The position numbers were made by a program, and so were the translations under genes. DNA of 64,000 bases from Hydrogenimonas urashimensis. GTDB lineage: Bacteria > Campylobacterota > Campylobacteria > Campylobacterales > Hydrogenimonadaceae. The stretch lies in contig NZ_AP023212.1 of assembly GCF_016593255.1 (NCBI RefSeq), forward strand, positions 1,962,001 to 2,026,000, read 5' to 3'. The notes beneath the pieces were generated by a model. It had not been told where the DNA came from, ran no database searches, and saw only the letters and a program-made list of their open reading frames with translations. Positions 61,305 through 64,000 of this stretch are shown in pieces; position 1 is the stretch's first letter; every line of letters begins with the position of its first letter.

Positions 61305-63452
61305 CTATTTTGTTTCGAATACGAAAATACCATCGAAATGCTGCGGCGGATTCAGTGCATACGTGTGGCATCGGGATATATAGAGAGCATAAAGAGGATG
61401 GGGGTTTTTTTTCTGAAGATGCCGGAACTTCTCTTCCGCGGCCACGAAATTTCCATTTTTGTACTCTTCGAGTGCGTGATGGTACTCTTCGAGCTCTTCG
61501 TGTAGTTGCTTTGAGGGTTTTCCCGTCTGAAGAAGTTCATAAATGGTGACCGGCTTCTTTCTTCCTTTGACGCGAACGGTATCGAGTTCTCGGAAGGTAT
61601 AGTCCTCTTTCAATCCTCTCTTGGTCGATTCGGAAATGATCAGGCGAGAACCGTAAAATTTGTTCAATCCCTCGATACGGGATGCGAGATTGACATTGTC
61701 ACCCATGATGGTGTAGTCGCTTCGTCCCGCCGAACCCATCTCTCCGACGGTGACAAGGCCCGTATGGATGCCGATGCCGATATCGAGCGTCGGAAGGCCC
61801 TCACGAGAAAGTGTGTGATTGAGTTTTTTCAATGCTTCCAGTTGCAGCAGGGCGCTTTTTGCCGCTGCGTCTTCATGGTTGGGATGCTCTTTCGGTGCAT
61901 TCCAGTAGGCCATGATTGCGTCGCCTATGAATTTATCGATCGTGCCGAACCGGTCCATGATGATGTTTGCCATCGGTGTCAGATAGCGATTGAGAAGATC
62001 GACCAGCTGTTTCGGATCGCCCAATGCTTCGGAAATGGATGTGAAGGAGCGGATGTCGCTGAAAAAGATCGTTACCTCCTTCTGCTGCGTCTCGAATGCG
62101 TCCGATATGCCATTTTGAAGCAGCGCGTCCACAACCTGCGGCGAAACCTTTTTTGCGAATTTCTCACGTATTTTCTCTTTGACACGGGTCTCAAAGAGGT
62201 AATTGAACATACTCAGTACCAGGAACAGGAGGATAATCAACAAAGTTGGGAAAGCCATGTTGAGCAGAATATGACGGTTTGCAAAAAGGTAGTAATCGAA
62301 ACCGAAAAATGCAACAAAAAGAGAGAGACTCAAAAGAACGGTTGCCAATGGAGGCGCGTAGGAGAAGATCAAAATCGTAATCAACGCCAAAGCGAGCAAA
62401 AGTGTCGTATCGGCCGCTTCGACCCAGTCAGGCACCGTGACGAAATCGCCGTTGATCATATTGTCTATGGCTGTCGCATGGACCTCCACGCCAGGAAATG
62501 TGCTGTCAAAAGGCGTTGCCCGAAGATCGAGAAGCCCTGATGCCGATGTGCCGATCAAAACGATTTTTCCACGAATTTTTTCTGCATCGAAATTTCGATC
62601 GTAGATGTCGGCAGCCGAAAGATAGGTATAACTTTTACCCGGACCCCGGTAGTTGACCGTCAATCGTCCAAATCTGTCTGTGGGAAGATGCAGTGTGCCC
62701 ATACGGATACCGGCCACGCCCGATTCCGAGTAGTCGATATCGATACGGCCGGATTGCATCATGGCGCGGACCATTTCCAGGGAGATAGATGGGAAAAGCA
62801 TGCCGTCGTAGCGTATCAGGAGGGGAACGCTGCGGACGATGCCATCAAGATCGGGCAGGGTGTTGAAAAATCCGCTGGAGTAGGCACTGTTTTGAATGAC
62901 GGGAATATTGGGAACGATCCTTTGCGCTTCCAAGATGAATGAACGCTTCATCGGCTTGTTGTGTTCGATGAAGAGAGCCGGAATCTCCGGTATATCGCCA
63001 GGCTCGCTCCCTTGTGCTTCAAAATCGAAAAAGAAACCGAGTATCGTGGGACTTTCGGAGACCGCCCGTGCCAGCAACAGATCGTAATCCGGAACGTTTC
63101 TGTCATGGATTCCATAGGCTTCGAAGACCCGTTTGGGCGAGCTGTTGTCCGGTTCGGAAAAGACGATATCAAAACCTATGACAGCGGCTTCGGCTTCGGC
63201 AAGGTTGCGGAGGATTCTGGCTATCTTGATCCGGGGCCAGGGCCACTGACCAAGCGCATGGAGGCTCTTTTCATCGATATCGACGATAACGATGTCGTCG
63301 CTTGCGGGCTGAGGACCACGTATTTTGAAAAGTGTGTCGGTCAGCTTTTTGTCAAAAGGCAGAAGCGTCTCATTGTGATAAAGGTATCCCCATAAGACGC
63401 CCATGACAACGATAAGAGCGATAAGAAAGATGAAAAGCCGTTTTTTTCTCAT
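61305..63452 (-). CDS. CHASE2-domain class III adenylate/guanylate cyclase
   Basis: A 715-residue membrane receptor enzyme. One N-terminal membrane segment leads to a large periplasmic CHASE2 sensor domain (about 30-345, with DIVIVDIDEKSLHALGQWPWPR near its start). Three membrane segments follow (about 355-425), then a class III cyclase domain (about 465-640) with metal-binding aspartates in TIFFSDIRSFTSIS and FIGDAIMAYWNAP, and NLASRIEGLNK. A short helical tail carries one TPR-like unit. It should make cAMP (or cGMP) in response to an extracytoplasmic signal. The ATG at 63452 is chosen from the TM topology; its ribosome site is weak. Confidence 0.9.
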   Translation of the reverse strand: MRKKRLFIFLIALIVVMGVLWGYLYHNETLLPFDKKLTDTLFKIRGPQPASDDIVIVDIDEKSLHALGQWPWPRIKIARILRNLAEAEAAVIGFDIVFSEPDNSSPKRVFEAYGIHDRNVPDYDLLLARAVSESPTILGFFFDFEAQGSEPGDIPEIPALFIEHNKPMKRSFILEAQRIVPNIPVIQNSAYSSGFFNTLPDLDGIVRSVPLLIRYDGMLFPSISLEMVRAMMQSGRIDIDYSESGVAGIRMGTLHLPTDRFGRLTVNYRGPGKSYTYLSAADIYDRNFDAEKIRGKIVLIGTSASGLLDLRATPFDSTFPGVEVHATAIDNMINGDFVTVPDWVEAADTTLLLALALITILIFSYAPPLATVLLSLSLFVAFFGFDYYLFANRHILLNMAFPTLLIILLFLVLSMFNYLFETRVKEKIREKFAKKVSPQVVDALLQNGISDAFETQQKEVTIFFSDIRSFTSISEALGDPKQLVDLLNRYLTPMANIIMDRFGTIDKFIGDAIMAYWNAPKEHPNHEDAAAKSALLQLEALKKLNHTLSREGLPTLDIGIGIHTGLVTVGEMGSAGRSDYTIMGDNVNLASRIEGLNKFYGSRLIISESTKRGLKEDYTFRELDTVRVKGRKKPVTIYELLQTGKPSKQLHEELEEYHHALEEYKNGNFVAAEEKFRHLQKKNPHPLYALYISRCHTYALNPPQHFDGIFVFETK

Positions 63453-63489
63453 TCGTAAAATGCCATGAAAAAAATCCGTTGTTCCAGCA

Positions 63490-64000
63490 CTATTGCATCT
63501 TGCCGCCGAAAACCCCTTTGGCACTGCCATGGTCGGGACTCGTCAGCTCGAACGTTCCTCCGATTTCATCGGGTGAAATCGTTCCATAAAAGTCTCCCTT
63601 CAGGCTTCCGCCGATATTGTCGACTTCGCTGTCGGGCGCGGCGGTGACATGGGGGTCTTCAAAATGGCCGGAATCGATACCACCTTGGATGTTGACGGAC
63701 CATTTTGGTTCGCCTTGGGCCTGAAAATACATGGAGCCATCGAATGTCTCTTGCCAGAAATCGACATTCATATTGATCTCTCCATCAGCTACTTTGTCGT
63801 TCGTAATCGCGGTCACTCCGCCTTTGTAGGTGGCTTTTGAACCAAAGAATTTTTTAGTCATCATAACGAATGACGTTGTCTTGTTTTCACCTTCGAACCA
63901 GGTATCGGTCGGACGATTGTCGCCGTTTAACCAATATCCGTAAGAGACATTGTCATAGCTGTAGGTTGTGATTTTTCTTGGTTCGGAAGGCACGCCGTTA
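63490..64000 (-). CDS. TbpB-like beta-barrel protein, 5' part beyond window
   Basis: The frame is open to the right window edge and ends 37 bases before the cyclase start; about 170 C-terminal codons are visible. They are strand- and glycine-rich (TYSYDNVSYGYWLNGDNRPT, ATYKGGV, GGSLKGDFYGTISPDEIGGTFE) and end GVFGGKMQ. This is the pattern of the C-terminal transferrin-binding-protein-like barrel found at the end of large secreted or surface proteins, often near FecR/CHASE2 genes. The true start and size are unknown. It is in the same orientation as the CHASE2 cyclase and is probably cotranscribed. Confidence 0.6.
   Translation of the reverse strand, partial: NGVPSEPRKITTYSYDNVSYGYWLNGDNRPTDTWFEGENKTTSFVMMTKKFFGSKATYKGGVTAITNDKVADGEINMNVDFWQETFDGSMYFQAQGEPKWSVNIQGGIDSGHFEDPHVTAAPDSEVDNIGGSLKGDFYGTISPDEIGGTFELTSPDHGSAKGVFGGKMQ

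Overview
This window reads as a contiguous piece of a Campylobacterota (Epsilonproteobacteria) chromosome with fairly high GC for that phylum. I infer a free-living, possibly vent-type chemolithotroph, but I cannot name the species. The strongest taxonomic signal is the minus-strand block gyrA - flgP - flgQ - flgR - asd - UPF0114 protein (54524 down to 48071). As I recall, this matches the Campylobacter jejuni order Cj1027c-Cj1022c. FlgR also lacks a C-terminal HTH, as in Helicobacter pylori, and most promoters show only a clear TATAAT -10. No rRNA, phage, insertion sequence or CRISPR array was seen. One tRNA (Asn) is present.

Layout, 1-16 kb: a truncated FUSC-type exporter; lgt with a two-gene BcrA/HgdC-like activase plus dehydratase-like module; a DEAD-box helicase behind a strongly structured 200-nt leader; a BaiN-like flavoprotein; an amidoligase/glutamine-amidotransferase pair running straight into a MacA / ABC ATPase / two-permease exporter; then, convergent, a PfpI protein and a sirtuin. 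17-31 kb: a 1314-residue fusion of a CPA2-type cation/proton antiporter with a complete Ca2+-type P-type ATPase, followed by an MgtC/DUF4010 protein; carbonic anhydrase, a ketopantoate reductase-like protein and a transporter; then an operon that looks like complete ovothiol biosynthesis (OvoA, OvoB-like lyase) with an APC permease.

31-46 kb: DedA, msrB, pckA and an SDR; then a more accessory stretch with a lone PDC-type sensor, a small outer-membrane barrel, an orphan hydrogenase-maturation protease, a GCS2 ligase with an M14 peptidase, a hypA-like scrap, and a two-gene secreted system. The latter pairs a triple-repeat protein with a 920-residue protein that has a Cys-rich head and a toxin-like tail. 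A GGDEF protein with a destroyed signature motif follows. 46-64 kb: tRNA-Asn, a radical SAM protein, hemE, asd, the flagellar regulator/basal-disk genes and gyrA; two tandem amt-PII ammonium modules; a metallo-beta-lactamase/GAF/HD-GYP fusion facing a CHASE2 class III nucleotide cyclase; and a truncated TbpB-like barrel protein.

The genes are packed tightly: ATGA/GTGA/TTGA overlaps join most same-strand neighbours, so operons can be read with some confidence. The most unusual items are the antiporter-ATPase fusion, the 40.1-45.0 kb secreted pair, the structured helicase leader, the amidoligase/amidotransferase/exporter run and the cyclic-nucleotide signalling pair. All functional names come from motifs and gene order read by eye; no database search was run.
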